The position numbers and the translations under genes were made by a program. The notes beneath the pieces are model-generated. The model saw only the letters and a list, made by a program, of their open reading frames with translations, made no database searches and had not been told where the DNA came from. Shown here in pieces: positions 18,546-25,771 of a DNA stretch of 40,132 bases. Every line of letters starts with the position of its first letter. Positions within the stretch are counted from its first letter, which is position 1. Source of the stretch: Candidatus Scalindua sp. (lineage in GTDB: Bacteria > Planctomycetota > Brocadiia > Brocadiales > Scalinduaceae); assembly GCA_021776915.1 (NCBI GenBank), contig JAIQZU010000013.1, positions 1 to 40,132 of the forward strand. The letters run 5' to 3'.

Positions 18546-19592
18546 ATGAACCTTATTAGTAATTCAATCAAAGGGCTGCATCCGGCCTATTTTGCGATGG
18601 TAATGTCTACAGGGATAATTTCCATTGCATCCAATCTATCAGGTTTTACGGGTATTGCATGTGTGCTTTTTTACATTAATATCATTGCATACGCAATTCT
18701 TTTGCCTATGCTGATATTGCGTATGTTTATGTTCTGGGACTGTTTATACAAAGACCTTTCCAATCCGAAACTAAGCTTTGTCTTTTTTGCTGTTGTTGCA
18801 GGCACAAATGTACTGGGCTCCCAATTTGTTTCTATCGTAGACCAACCGGCAATTGCGAAAATCTTCTGGTATTTCGGTATCTTTCTCTGGACTGTTATCT
18901 CACTATCCACGTTCAGCATACTCTTTATGGAATGTACAGAGGGTATCGAAAAGGTAGTGCATGGTGGCTGGCTGATAGCTACTGTTGGAACACAATCCTT
19001 AGCTGTTCTGGGAGGCATACTTGCGCCTCAATTTGGGAGCTATGGCAGCTTTGTGATGTTTACCTCTTTTGTATGGTGGATGATTGGCGCCTTCCTTTAT
19101 ATGATTTTGATTACGTTGCTTTTCTACAGGCTTGTATTCTTCAAGTTTACGCCGGAGGCTTTTGTGCCGCCATACTGGATTAATATGGGAGCGCTCGCCA
19201 TTACAACTCTGGCCGGCGCCGTACTATGCCAGAGCATACCGAAAATAGGCGGCGCTTTTTCAGACTTCTCGGCATTTACAAAAGGATTCACACTGTTTTT
19301 CTGGTCATTTGGCACATGGTGGGTGCCTCTCCTGTTTATTCTGGCATTCTGGAAGTATGTTTTCAGCAAAACAGCATTTACATACAGCCCTCTATACTGG
19401 GGTATGGTCTTTCCATTAGGCATGTACACCGCCTGCACAATAAAACTTTCACAGGCGCTGGAACTTCCGTTCCTTATAAATATACCAAAATATTTTATCT
19501 ACATTGCTTTCACGGCCTGGACAATTATATTTGTCAGCATGATAATCTCCATGCTGAAGGCAGCTACTGCAAAAGAAGCCGCTAAAACCTAG
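18546..19592 (+). CDS. TDT-family (TehA/SLAC1/Mae1-like) transporter
   Basis: A 348-residue, very hydrophobic protein with about ten TM helices and almost no soluble part. The opening GLHPAYFAMVMSTGIISIA is the hallmark of the tellurite-resistance/dicarboxylate transporter (TDT) family, which includes TehA, the plant anion channel SLAC1 and the yeast malate permease. Substrates in the family include C4-dicarboxylates, sulfite, nitrate and chloride; the one carried here cannot be read from sequence. No clear Shine-Dalgarno precedes the ATG. It stands about 210 bases after the hybrid kinase with no overlap, so co-transcription is uncertain. A strong dyad follows the stop codon. Confidence 0.9.
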   Translation: MNLISNSIKGLHPAYFAMVMSTGIISIASNLSGFTGIACVLFYINIIAYAILLPMLILRMFMFWDCLYKDLSNPKLSFVFFAVVAGTNVLGSQFVSIVDQPAIAKIFWYFGIFLWTVISLSTFSILFMECTEGIEKVVHGGWLIATVGTQSLAVLGGILAPQFGSYGSFVMFTSFVWWMIGAFLYMILITLLFYRLVFFKFTPEAFVPPYWINMGALAITTLAGAVLCQSIPKIGGAFSDFSAFTKGFTLFFWSFGTWWVPLLFILAFWKYVFSKTAFTYSPLYWGMVFPLGMYTACTIKLSQALELPFLINIPKYFIYIAFTAWTIIFVSMIISMLKAATAKEAAKT

Positions 19593-19920
19593 TTTGATAT
19601 TCTTCAATTATATCACAGCATGTGCAATTTGAGGCATGTGCTGTGATATAAGTTCCTCAAACTCCTATCGCCTGTAGAGTTTATCAGGTCTTGACACTAA
19701 TTCACTAATTCAAATAAGGTTAAAAAAACACTAGATATTAAGGTGTTATACCTATTTGTTTTTATGGGTTAATGTATTATAAATAAACAAAGAAAAAATG
19801 TTTTGAAAATCTGTACCATCTGTGAAATTTGTAGTTTCAAAATAGAAATTTCTATATATAATTGAATCAATGAAGAAAGTCAAATGACTGATACACTTTT
19901 CAGAAAGGATATGATTAGAA
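19593..19920. other. Intergenic region with a dyad, no gene seen
   Basis: These roughly 330 bases between the TDT transporter and the CBS gene hold no credible ORF. An FNR-like sequence (TTGAT-N4-TTCAA, one mismatch from TTGAT-N4-ATCAA) lies at 19594-19607, directly after the stop codon. The strong dyad at 19608-19651 follows it. The remainder is AT-rich leader. Confidence 0.5.
19608..19651. promoter_or_regulatory. 13-bp perfect inverted repeat with internal direct repeats
   Basis: TTATATCACAGCA (19608-19620) pairs exactly with TGCTGTGATATAA (19639-19651) across 18 bases. Within and beside the loop the 8-mer GCATGTGC occurs twice in direct orientation (19618-19625 and 19634-19641). There is no T-run after it, so it is not a standard intrinsic terminator. 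It may be an operator or an mRNA 3' stem for the transporter gene. Confidence 0.5.
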
Positions 19921-20469
19921 ATGTACGATTATAAAGCCAGCGACATAATGACAAAGAACGTAATCTGTGTTAATCCTGATATGAGAATTAATGAGTTGGA
20001 CAAGGTCTTTATCAAGCAAAAGATTAATGGCGCTCCGGTTGTCGATGAGAATGGAGAGCTCATGGGTGTTGTATCTAAAAGCGACATTGTAAATTATGAT
20101 TTTAAGAAGGGCATGCATGCAAGCAGCATAAGCGACTACTACCATTCGACAAGCATCGAATCACAGCAGATGACAGAAGACTCTATAGGGATAGACACCT
20201 CAAACATAGAAAATACAGAGGTAAAGGACATAATGATCTCTAACGTGATTACCGGCAAACCGGATGACAGCGTTCACAGCCTTGCAAACACAATGTGCGA
20301 CAAGAAGATCCACAGACTCATAATTGTTGAGGGGAAAAAAGTAGTTGGCATCGTAGGCACTTTAGACCTTTTAATGGTATTCGGGAAAATGGAAGCTGAG
20401 AAGAACGAAGCAAAGCAGAAGCTGGATATCGCTTTTAATGCAATTGAAGATTTAAGAAAAAAGATGTAG
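19921..20469 (+). CDS. Two-CBS-domain protein
   Basis: 182 residues with paired CBS motifs. The first (about 1-62) contains ASDIMTKNVICVNPDMRINE and GAPVVDENGELMGVVSKSDIV. The second (about 105-158) contains VKDIMISNVITGKPDDSVHS and IHRLIIVEGKKVVGIVGTLDLL. A roughly 40-residue loop separates them and a basic coiled tail ends the protein. CBS pairs bind adenine nucleotides (AMP, ATP, SAM) and act as energy or ligand sensors. With no fused output this one probably works through a partner. AAGGA lies about 13 bases upstream of the ATG, rather far. The gene converges on the DUF4340 gene, whose stop lies only about 40 bases away. Confidence 0.9.
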   Translation: MYDYKASDIMTKNVICVNPDMRINELDKVFIKQKINGAPVVDENGELMGVVSKSDIVNYDFKKGMHASSISDYYHSTSIESQQMTEDSIGIDTSNIENTEVKDIMISNVITGKPDDSVHSLANTMCDKKIHRLIIVEGKKVVGIVGTLDLLMVFGKMEAEKNEAKQKLDIAFNAIEDLRKKM

Positions 20470-20508
20470 CATTGAATTTGCCATGAAGCAGTGTTCAGGA
20501 AAAGCAGG

Positions 20509-21585
20509 TTATTCCTTCTCTGTTGCTTTATTTTTTTCATCCTCAAATAATTCAGAAAGCTTCTTTGTGAGATGCGCGGCGCCACTCTGTGAAATCTCAT
20601 ATATCCAGTTGCCGTGTCTTGAAGAAAACTCTTCCGCTTTGTCCCTGGCAAGCAGTTTTGCTTCCTTTTTCTTAAGATCGTCTTCAGACTCAACGATCCC
20701 TTCCTCCTTCGTCACAGGAGTTTTATCTGTAAAGTCGGCCTGACAGGTCACAAAAACTTTGTCATCCTTCTGTGCGATTTTCATTGTATAAACAGTTGAG
20801 TCTTTCAGTCTGCAGACAAACTGTCTGTTGAAAGTTAATCCTCTGCCTGTTGCAGGCGCTTTCATTACATCTTCAAAGCTCAGATTATTTAATGCAGTAA
20901 AAACACTCTCGCAATCACCGTCCTTCAATTTCATGTCTGGAGGCTGATTTTCCAGTATTATACCTTCTCCATCATCTTTTGCCTTCAGTGTATAAGTCTC
21001 ACCCGATGAACTGACTGTTACCGATTCAATATCTTCACGGTCTACAGAAACAAGTTCCCTGTCAATATAATCCATAGCCTGGTCTTCAATCAACGGACGT
21101 TCCGGGGTAACATATACCTTGTTACCCGGAATCATCCTTACAAAGGCGCCTTGTCCATAGTCTCTGCCCTTTCCTACTGTAACACCAACCATTAGCCCTG
21201 AACCCTGTTTAAGAAACTTAACAACGTATTTGGCATCTTCTTCTGTCACGCCAAGATCTTTATGATTTGAAGGGTTATCTGTAAAGATTTCATCAACCTT
21301 TATATCCAGGCAGGATGCGATAAGGCTGTTTATGCCGTCCGGTTCAGCCGGATAGTTATCCTTGTTAGTTACAACAAAGCGACTACCATTACGTTTCAAG
21401 GTAACCTCATTTTCGCCTGTACCGAGAACTATACTATCTATATTCGCGGGGTCAAGTCCCTGGATAAGAGAAGCTGATTTCTCTGCTTCTGTCCTGGGTT
21501 TGTTAGCGATATGTGTCTGAACTATAGCCCATGCAATCATGCAGATGGTTATAATACCCAATATGATAAGTTTTCTGTTACTCAT
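20509..21585 (-). CDS. DUF4340 protein, last gene of a Gld-type ABC cluster
   Basis: 358 residues: an N-terminal TM anchor (about 6-22), then an extracytoplasmic region built from two similar beta-rich parts typical of DUF4340 (LDPANIDSIVLGTGENEVTLKRNG, DREDIESVTVSSSGETYTLKAKDD). The C-terminus is charged and Lys/Glu-rich. DUF4340 genes regularly lie beside GldG-type ABC auxiliary proteins, as here. Function is unknown; it is presumably an envelope component of the exporter. No clear ribosome-binding site precedes the ATG. The 235-bp gap to the upstream GldG-like gene contains two palindromic repeats, so transcription may be partly uncoupled. Confidence 0.87.
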   Translation of the reverse strand: MSNRKLIILGIITICMIAWAIVQTHIANKPRTEAEKSASLIQGLDPANIDSIVLGTGENEVTLKRNGSRFVVTNKDNYPAEPDGINSLIASCLDIKVDEIFTDNPSNHKDLGVTEEDAKYVVKFLKQGSGLMVGVTVGKGRDYGQGAFVRMIPGNKVYVTPERPLIEDQAMDYIDRELVSVDREDIESVTVSSSGETYTLKAKDDGEGIILENQPPDMKLKDGDCESVFTALNNLSFEDVMKAPATGRGLTFNRQFVCRLKDSTVYTMKIAQKDDKVFVTCQADFTDKTPVTKEEGIVESEDDLKKKEAKLLARDKAEEFSSRHGNWIYEISQSGAAHLTKKLSELFEDEKNKATEKE

Positions 21586-21623
21586 TGTGACAAGTTAGGT
21601 CGCTATCGCGACAAAAGACTATC

Positions 21624-21667
21624 CTTCGACTCCGCTCAGGATGACGCCACACTGAGCGGAGTCGAAG
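21624..21667. repeat. Perfect 16-bp inverted repeat (dispersed hairpin element)
   Basis: CTTCGACTCCGCTCAG (21624-21639) is matched exactly by CTGAGCGGAGTCGAAG (21652-21667) with a 12-base loop. Its GC content is well above its surroundings. It has no T-run for the minus-strand transcript, so termination is unlikely. Hairpins with this core are widely dispersed repeats in bacterial genomes. Confidence 0.75.
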
Positions 21668-21736
21668 TGTTATAAACATTGAAATTCCTATGCATAAATT
21701 TATTAGAAATTAAAATTAAGTGATTTTTTCATACCA

Positions 21737-21764
21737 GTAGGGGCGTATTGCAATACGCCCCTAC
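21737..21764. repeat. 28-bp perfect palindrome
   Basis: GTAGGGGCGTATTG is followed without a loop by its exact reverse complement CAATACGCCCCTAC. A second copy of the same palindrome, split by a 27-bp insertion, lies at 24535-24590. This copy therefore serves as the empty-site reference. Confidence 0.8.
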
Positions 21765-21820
21765 ATTTTTTGTGTTAAACATTTAAATCCCTTTTCATTC
21801 AATTTATGAATTATTCCACT

Positions 21821-23782
21821 CTACGCATCGCTTGCGTGGCTGATATAATGTCTCTTTCTTATTGACCGGCGAATACCCAGCACTATGGCTATTATCAGTA
21901 TGATTGCAGGTGTCATCAGCATATTAAAGTTTTGAAGTATCTTGCCAAGGCTCTCAATCTGCTCGCGTTTCTTCATTTTTACACCACGCAGCTTTCGCTG
22001 TGCATCATGCAGTTTTAACTCAAGATCCTTTTTCTTCTGAATAATAGAACTTCCTATAATGTCCTCTTCTCCCTCTTTGGCAGAAGCTATAATATTGTTT
22101 AATTCATTTTTAAAACCTGCTATTTCTGCATTAATCCTGGCCTCTTCCGCAGCAGTTGCTCTTTCTGCCTGTGCTTCAATATTATCAACTACTATAAAAG
22201 GACGCCTGAAGTTTCCGCGTGATCTGATAGAAATCAGGTCACTGGACCCTCTCAATTCGTCGATTGTGTTCAGCATTAAAGTCGCATTATCACCAATGGG
22301 TATGCTTCCTATAAAAGTTCTTTGATACGCCACCATGTCACTTATAAAATCAACATCTGCAAAGACTGCTACTGTGCAATCTTCTGCTGCCCCTGTTATG
22401 CCTGTTACTCTCTTTTTTTCGGTTTCCTTTTCTTCTTCGCCTGTCTCCACTTCTACCTCAATACCTTCCGGAAAGCTGCTTTTGAACTTGCCGGTAAGCA
22501 GATAACCCATAGTTACCGGCTCTGTTCCGTCAACAAATTTCTGCATGAGTTGCGATGGATTCAGCATCATTAATTCGTAAGGGCTGCTTAGCGTCCAACT
22601 ATTTCCGCTACCGGTGGTGAGCAGAAGCGGCCTTCTGTCAATCTTTATGTCACCTTCTTTGTTGTCTGAATTGTTTACTTCCTTCAATACACCCGGGAAC
22701 AACATTCTGATCTGGTTAAGATCGGCAGTGACCACACTATCAGGATTAAAGCATTTTGAGGTCAGGGCCAGGAAGCCGATTATCTGTTCCGGCCTCTGGT
22801 TCTCCATTATTGATGCCTTCAGCGCCAGGTTACGGTCACCGGCAAAGGTCTTTGGAGGCATCTCTACGCCCCAATTATGTAAGAGGCGGTTCAGGTCTGA
22901 ATTTTGTGAGGGCGGTACACTTCTCTGCATTGCCATTTGATCAGGCGGATCTGCAAAGCAATAAGGGTCAACACAAACTATGGTCCTCCCCCCTTTGAGC
23001 ACAAACTGGTCAATTGCAAACAATGTCTTCTCCGGTAAATCTTTTGGATGAATAACAAGCAGAATATCAACATCCTGAATATCATCTACATCGGCTGCAA
23101 TGCCCTTAACTTCATATTGTCTGCGTAATTGTTCAACAAATGTCCAGGCCGGTTTGGAACGCTGTCCCTGCATCTGCATCATCTGTGCCATATAGCCGCT
23201 TACATCACTGCCCATTACCGGCAACGAGCTTAAGACACCTATTTTCGTTTTCTGCCTTGTTATGGCGGTGTCTATCAGGTAGCTTATATCGTACTCAATA
23301 AAACTTTGCCGTTCAGGGGAGAACAATGGTATAACCTTTTCTACTCCAAACTGTGTTTGAACCACAAGCCCGAAAAAGAAACTCTCTTCTTCGGTTATTG
23401 GAAATCTTTTCAGACCATACCGCAGAGTCTGTACCTCATCTTCAGAAAAGGGTCTTGGATCGATTATCTGCAGATCAATCATCCCATTGGCCTCTGAAGC
23501 ATACTCTTCCAGCAATGCCTTGACAAACCGGTAATAATTATTGAAATACTGGATTTGATCAGACCCTTTCAACGCAGCAGTCTTTGCATAGTAGAGCTTT
23601 ACTTTAACCGGTTGGTTCAGTCTTGCTAATATCGCTCTTGTCCCATCTGAAAGCGTGTAAAGGTTCTGTTCTGTAACATCAATCCTTAATGATTTACCCA
23701 TATTCTGACAGATACTTATTGCGCAGAAGGTGATTACCAGAACAAGTATAATACCGACAATAACTCTTACAGTCCTGTTCAT
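21821..23782 (-). CDS. GldG-like ABC transporter auxiliary protein
   Basis: 653 residues. An N-terminal TM helix (about 7-25) and a C-terminal TM helix (about 620-640) flank a large extracytoplasmic domain of the ABC_transp_aux/GldG type. Typical blocks are LYTLSDGTRAILARLNQPVKVKLYYAKT, IDPRPFSEDEVQ, and IDQFVLKGGRTIVCVDPY. A coiled coil (about 535-612) precedes the last TM. The start overlaps the permease stop by one base (TAATG), so the two are translationally coupled. GldG is needed for gliding in Flavobacterium, but homologues occur with ABC-2 exporters in many non-gliding bacteria. The transported substrate is not known. Confidence 0.9.
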   Translation of the reverse strand: MNRTVRVIVGIILVLVITFCAISICQNMGKSLRIDVTEQNLYTLSDGTRAILARLNQPVKVKLYYAKTAALKGSDQIQYFNNYYRFVKALLEEYASEANGMIDLQIIDPRPFSEDEVQTLRYGLKRFPITEEESFFFGLVVQTQFGVEKVIPLFSPERQSFIEYDISYLIDTAITRQKTKIGVLSSLPVMGSDVSGYMAQMMQMQGQRSKPAWTFVEQLRRQYEVKGIAADVDDIQDVDILLVIHPKDLPEKTLFAIDQFVLKGGRTIVCVDPYCFADPPDQMAMQRSVPPSQNSDLNRLLHNWGVEMPPKTFAGDRNLALKASIMENQRPEQIIGFLALTSKCFNPDSVVTADLNQIRMLFPGVLKEVNNSDNKEGDIKIDRRPLLLTTGSGNSWTLSSPYELMMLNPSQLMQKFVDGTEPVTMGYLLTGKFKSSFPEGIEVEVETGEEEKETEKKRVTGITGAAEDCTVAVFADVDFISDMVAYQRTFIGSIPIGDNATLMLNTIDELRGSSDLISIRSRGNFRRPFIVVDNIEAQAERATAAEEARINAEIAGFKNELNNIIASAKEGEEDIIGSSIIQKKKDLELKLHDAQRKLRGVKMKKREQIESLGKILQNFNMLMTPAIILIIAIVLGIRRSIRKRHYISHASDA

Positions 23783-24513
23783 TAACTGGTTTTCCTCTCG
23801 TCTAAAATAAAACTACATGCAGCGACCCAGCCAGTTATTAACAATATGAAATATGAGATGTCTTTAAATTCAATGACCCCCTTCTGGAGAGATTCGAAAT
23901 GCGACTTCAGGCTTATATCTCCGATTGCTGAAACCAGACCTGCCGGTAAAAACGTTGAAAGATAATTCAGGGTTGACGGCAATCCTGCATATACAAGTAT
24001 TGCACAGACAACTACTGAAAGTACAAAGCTAATAACCTGGTTTTTGCTGACGGCAGAAAAGAAGCATCCAACGGCAAGAAAACCTCCAACCATTAAAACG
24101 CTGCCCAGGTAACCTGTAATTATTAAGCCGATATCAGGGTTGCCCAGAAAACTTACGGTTATAACCATGGGAAAGGTTAATGCCAATGCTATTATGAGAA
24201 AAAGCCATGCCGCAAAGAATTTACCCAAGACGGCCTGGGTTACTGTAATCGGTAAAGTCAGGAGAAGTTCAATAGAGCCAATCCTGCGTTCTTCAGACCA
24301 GAGACGCATTGATGTCGCCGGCACCATGAAAACAAACAGTAGCGGCATATTCATGAAGAATGTCTGCATGTCTGCCTGTCGTATTTCAAAGAAGCCCTGC
24401 TTGAATGTCAGATATCCCGAGAAAAACAGGAAAACGACAAGAAAAACATATGCAACAGGAGTAGTGAAATAAGATTTTAGTTCTCTTTTGAATACCGTAC
24501 AAAAACTATTCAT
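23782..24513 (-). CDS. ABC-2 type permease (GldF/NosY-like)
   Basis: 243 residues with about six TM helices. It opens FCTVFKRELKSYFTTPVAYVFLVVFLFFSGY and continues with MRLWSEERRIGSIELLLTLPIT, both characteristic of ABC-2 permeases of the GldF/NosY group. AAGGAAG stands about 9 bases upstream of the ATG. The stop shares a base with the next start. It should form the membrane channel with the upstream ATPase and the downstream GldG-like protein. Confidence 0.92.
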   Translation of the reverse strand: MNSFCTVFKRELKSYFTTPVAYVFLVVFLFFSGYLTFKQGFFEIRQADMQTFFMNMPLLFVFMVPATSMRLWSEERRIGSIELLLTLPITVTQAVLGKFFAAWLFLIIALALTFPMVITVSFLGNPDIGLIITGYLGSVLMVGGFLAVGCFFSAVSKNQVISFVLSVVVCAILVYAGLPSTLNYLSTFLPAGLVSAIGDISLKSHFESLQKGVIEFKDISYFILLITGWVAACSFILDERKTS

Positions 24514-24534
24514 TTATTATAACTTCCTTTTAAA

Positions 24535-24590
24535 TGTAAGGGCGTAAAGTCCTCGGCGCAGTTTGTCCGGGGATTGCCATACGCCCCTAC
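24535..24590. repeat. Palindrome split by a 27-bp tiny repeat (family A)
   Basis: The arms GTAAGGGCGTA and TTGCCATACGCCCCTAC are the two parts of the palindrome found intact at 21737-21764 (two mismatches in 28). They are separated by a 27-bp element starting AAGTCCTCGGCG and ending CCGGGGA. The same element in reverse orientation splits a different repeat at 2673-2700. In both cases the element directly follows TA in its own orientation. It sits between the ABC ATPase and permease genes. Confidence 0.75.
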
Positions 24591-24674
24591 TTAAAAAATA
24601 TTTCGAAAATCTGTGGTTATAAAAGATTTTAAACCCTACTAAGAAATGTAACTCAAACCTTTAGGTTTCAAAGC

Positions 24675-25394
24675 TCATGCTGCTTTTGTACTCGTAATCT
24701 TACGGAAAATCTCATCAAGGCTGCATTTGTAATCTTCCTTCAGTTTTTCAGGCGTAGAATCCACCAGTATTTCTCCCTTGGATATTATTATGGCTCTGGA
24801 ACATACGGCTTCCACCTCTTCAAGAATGTGAGTAGACACGATAATACACTTGTCTTTAGACATATTATCAATAAGCTCCCTGACCTCGTGTTTCTGATTC
24901 GGATCAAGACCATCGGTAGGTTCATCGAGTATAAGGACTTCCGGATCGTGTATGAGGGTTTGTGCCAGTCCTACTCGGCGTTTATACCCTTTTGAGAGGG
25001 TTTCGATTGTCTGGTGGTATACAGATTCGATAGAGCACATTGGAACAATGCGGTCAAGCGACTGTTTTCGGTCTTTGTTTTTAATATTCCTTGCATCACA
25101 TACAAAGTTTAAGAAATCTCCAACCGTCATTTCATTGTATAAAGGAACGTTTTCAGCCAGGTAACCTATGGATTTTCTCACCTCTACAGGATTTTCTAAA
25201 ATGTCATATCCGCAGATAGTGGCTGTACCGCTGTCAGGTTTTAGAAAACAGGCCAACATTTTCATTAATGTACTCTTACCTGCTCCATTAGGCCCCAGGA
25301 AACCTAACACCTCTCCCTTTTCAACGTTGAATGATACACCGTCGACTGCCACTATCGACCCAAAATTGCGTCTTAGTTCCTTTATGCTTATCAT
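24675..25394 (-). CDS. ABC transporter ATPase (Gld/Nos-type exporter)
   Basis: A 239-residue cytosolic ATPase with complete motifs: Walker A GPNGAGKST (34-42), Q-loop region YLAENVPLYNEMTV, signature LSKGYKRRVGLAQ (133-145), Walker B VLILDEP (153-159), and a switch His in STHILEE. AAGGGA lies about 6 bases upstream of the ATG. It is first in the same-strand order ATPase, permease, GldG-like, DUF4340, although 161 bases with a split palindrome separate it from the permease. It powers the exporter; the substrate is unknown. Confidence 0.94.
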   Translation of the reverse strand: MISIKELRRNFGSIVAVDGVSFNVEKGEVLGFLGPNGAGKSTLMKMLACFLKPDSGTATICGYDILENPVEVRKSIGYLAENVPLYNEMTVGDFLNFVCDARNIKNKDRKQSLDRIVPMCSIESVYHQTIETLSKGYKRRVGLAQTLIHDPEVLILDEPTDGLDPNQKHEVRELIDNMSKDKCIIVSTHILEEVEAVCSRAIIISKGEILVDSTPEKLKEDYKCSLDEIFRKITSTKAA

Positions 25395-25771
25395 GTTTTT
25401 CCCTTAGTATTAAAAGGCGTTATTGCTAAAACACAGCTTGAGCCTTTTTGGTTCCCATATATCCAGAATTTCCCCCAGTTAATTACAAATTCTTATCATC
25501 TGGTCAGATATCGTTGTTCCGGCTTTAAATCTCATTTAATTTTAGTCTAAATTGAGCGATTTCGTAGCCGCAACCTTGAGGTTGCGTAACTTACGTAAAC
25601 CCATCAAGTGATGAAAAACGTCCGCCTAGGCGGACGGCTACAACGGCATGTAATATAAAATCGCTCAATTCAGGTTTAGGTAATTTAATAATTATCGTTT
25701 CTCCATCCTGTTCCATTGGCGGTTTATACTCCGGCTTACCAGCCGAAGGAATTCTATCTATTTCTGAACAG
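25395..25771. other. Intergenic region dominated by a MITE-like element
   Basis: No gene is visible in this 377-bp gap between the TPR gene stop and the ABC ATPase start. The repeat at 25546-25674 fills its centre; the rest is AT-rich. The ATPase promoter should lie in the left portion, but I see no convincing -35/-10 pair. Confidence 0.5.
25546..25674. mobile_element. MITE-like element with terminal inverted repeats
   Basis: AATTGAGCGATTT (25550-25562) and its exact complement AAATCGCTCAATT (25658-25670) bound a GC-richer interior of nested palindromes. These are CGCAACCT/AGGTTGCG (25569-25576 and 25579-25586), GTAGCCG/CGGCTAC (25564-25570 and 25635-25641), and GTCCGCCTAGGCGGAC (25620-25635). 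TTTAG on each side (25541-25545, 25675-25679) could be a target duplication, giving a 129-bp unit with 15 of 17 matching end bases. It encodes nothing, so mobility would depend on an outside transposase. Confidence 0.6.

Noticed and set aside
19594-19607. FNR binding site
   Set aside because: One mismatch from the consensus, located right after a stop codon, with no matching sites upstream of other genes; kept only as a note.
19910-19933. Eight-codon leader ORF overlapping the CBS gene start
   Set aside because: It has a well-placed AAGGA, but such a short ORF cannot be distinguished from chance.
21737-21770. Intrinsic terminator (palindrome followed by ATTTTTT)
   Set aside because: The T-run is on the plus strand, while the genes on both sides are transcribed from the minus strand; better read as a dispersed palindrome.
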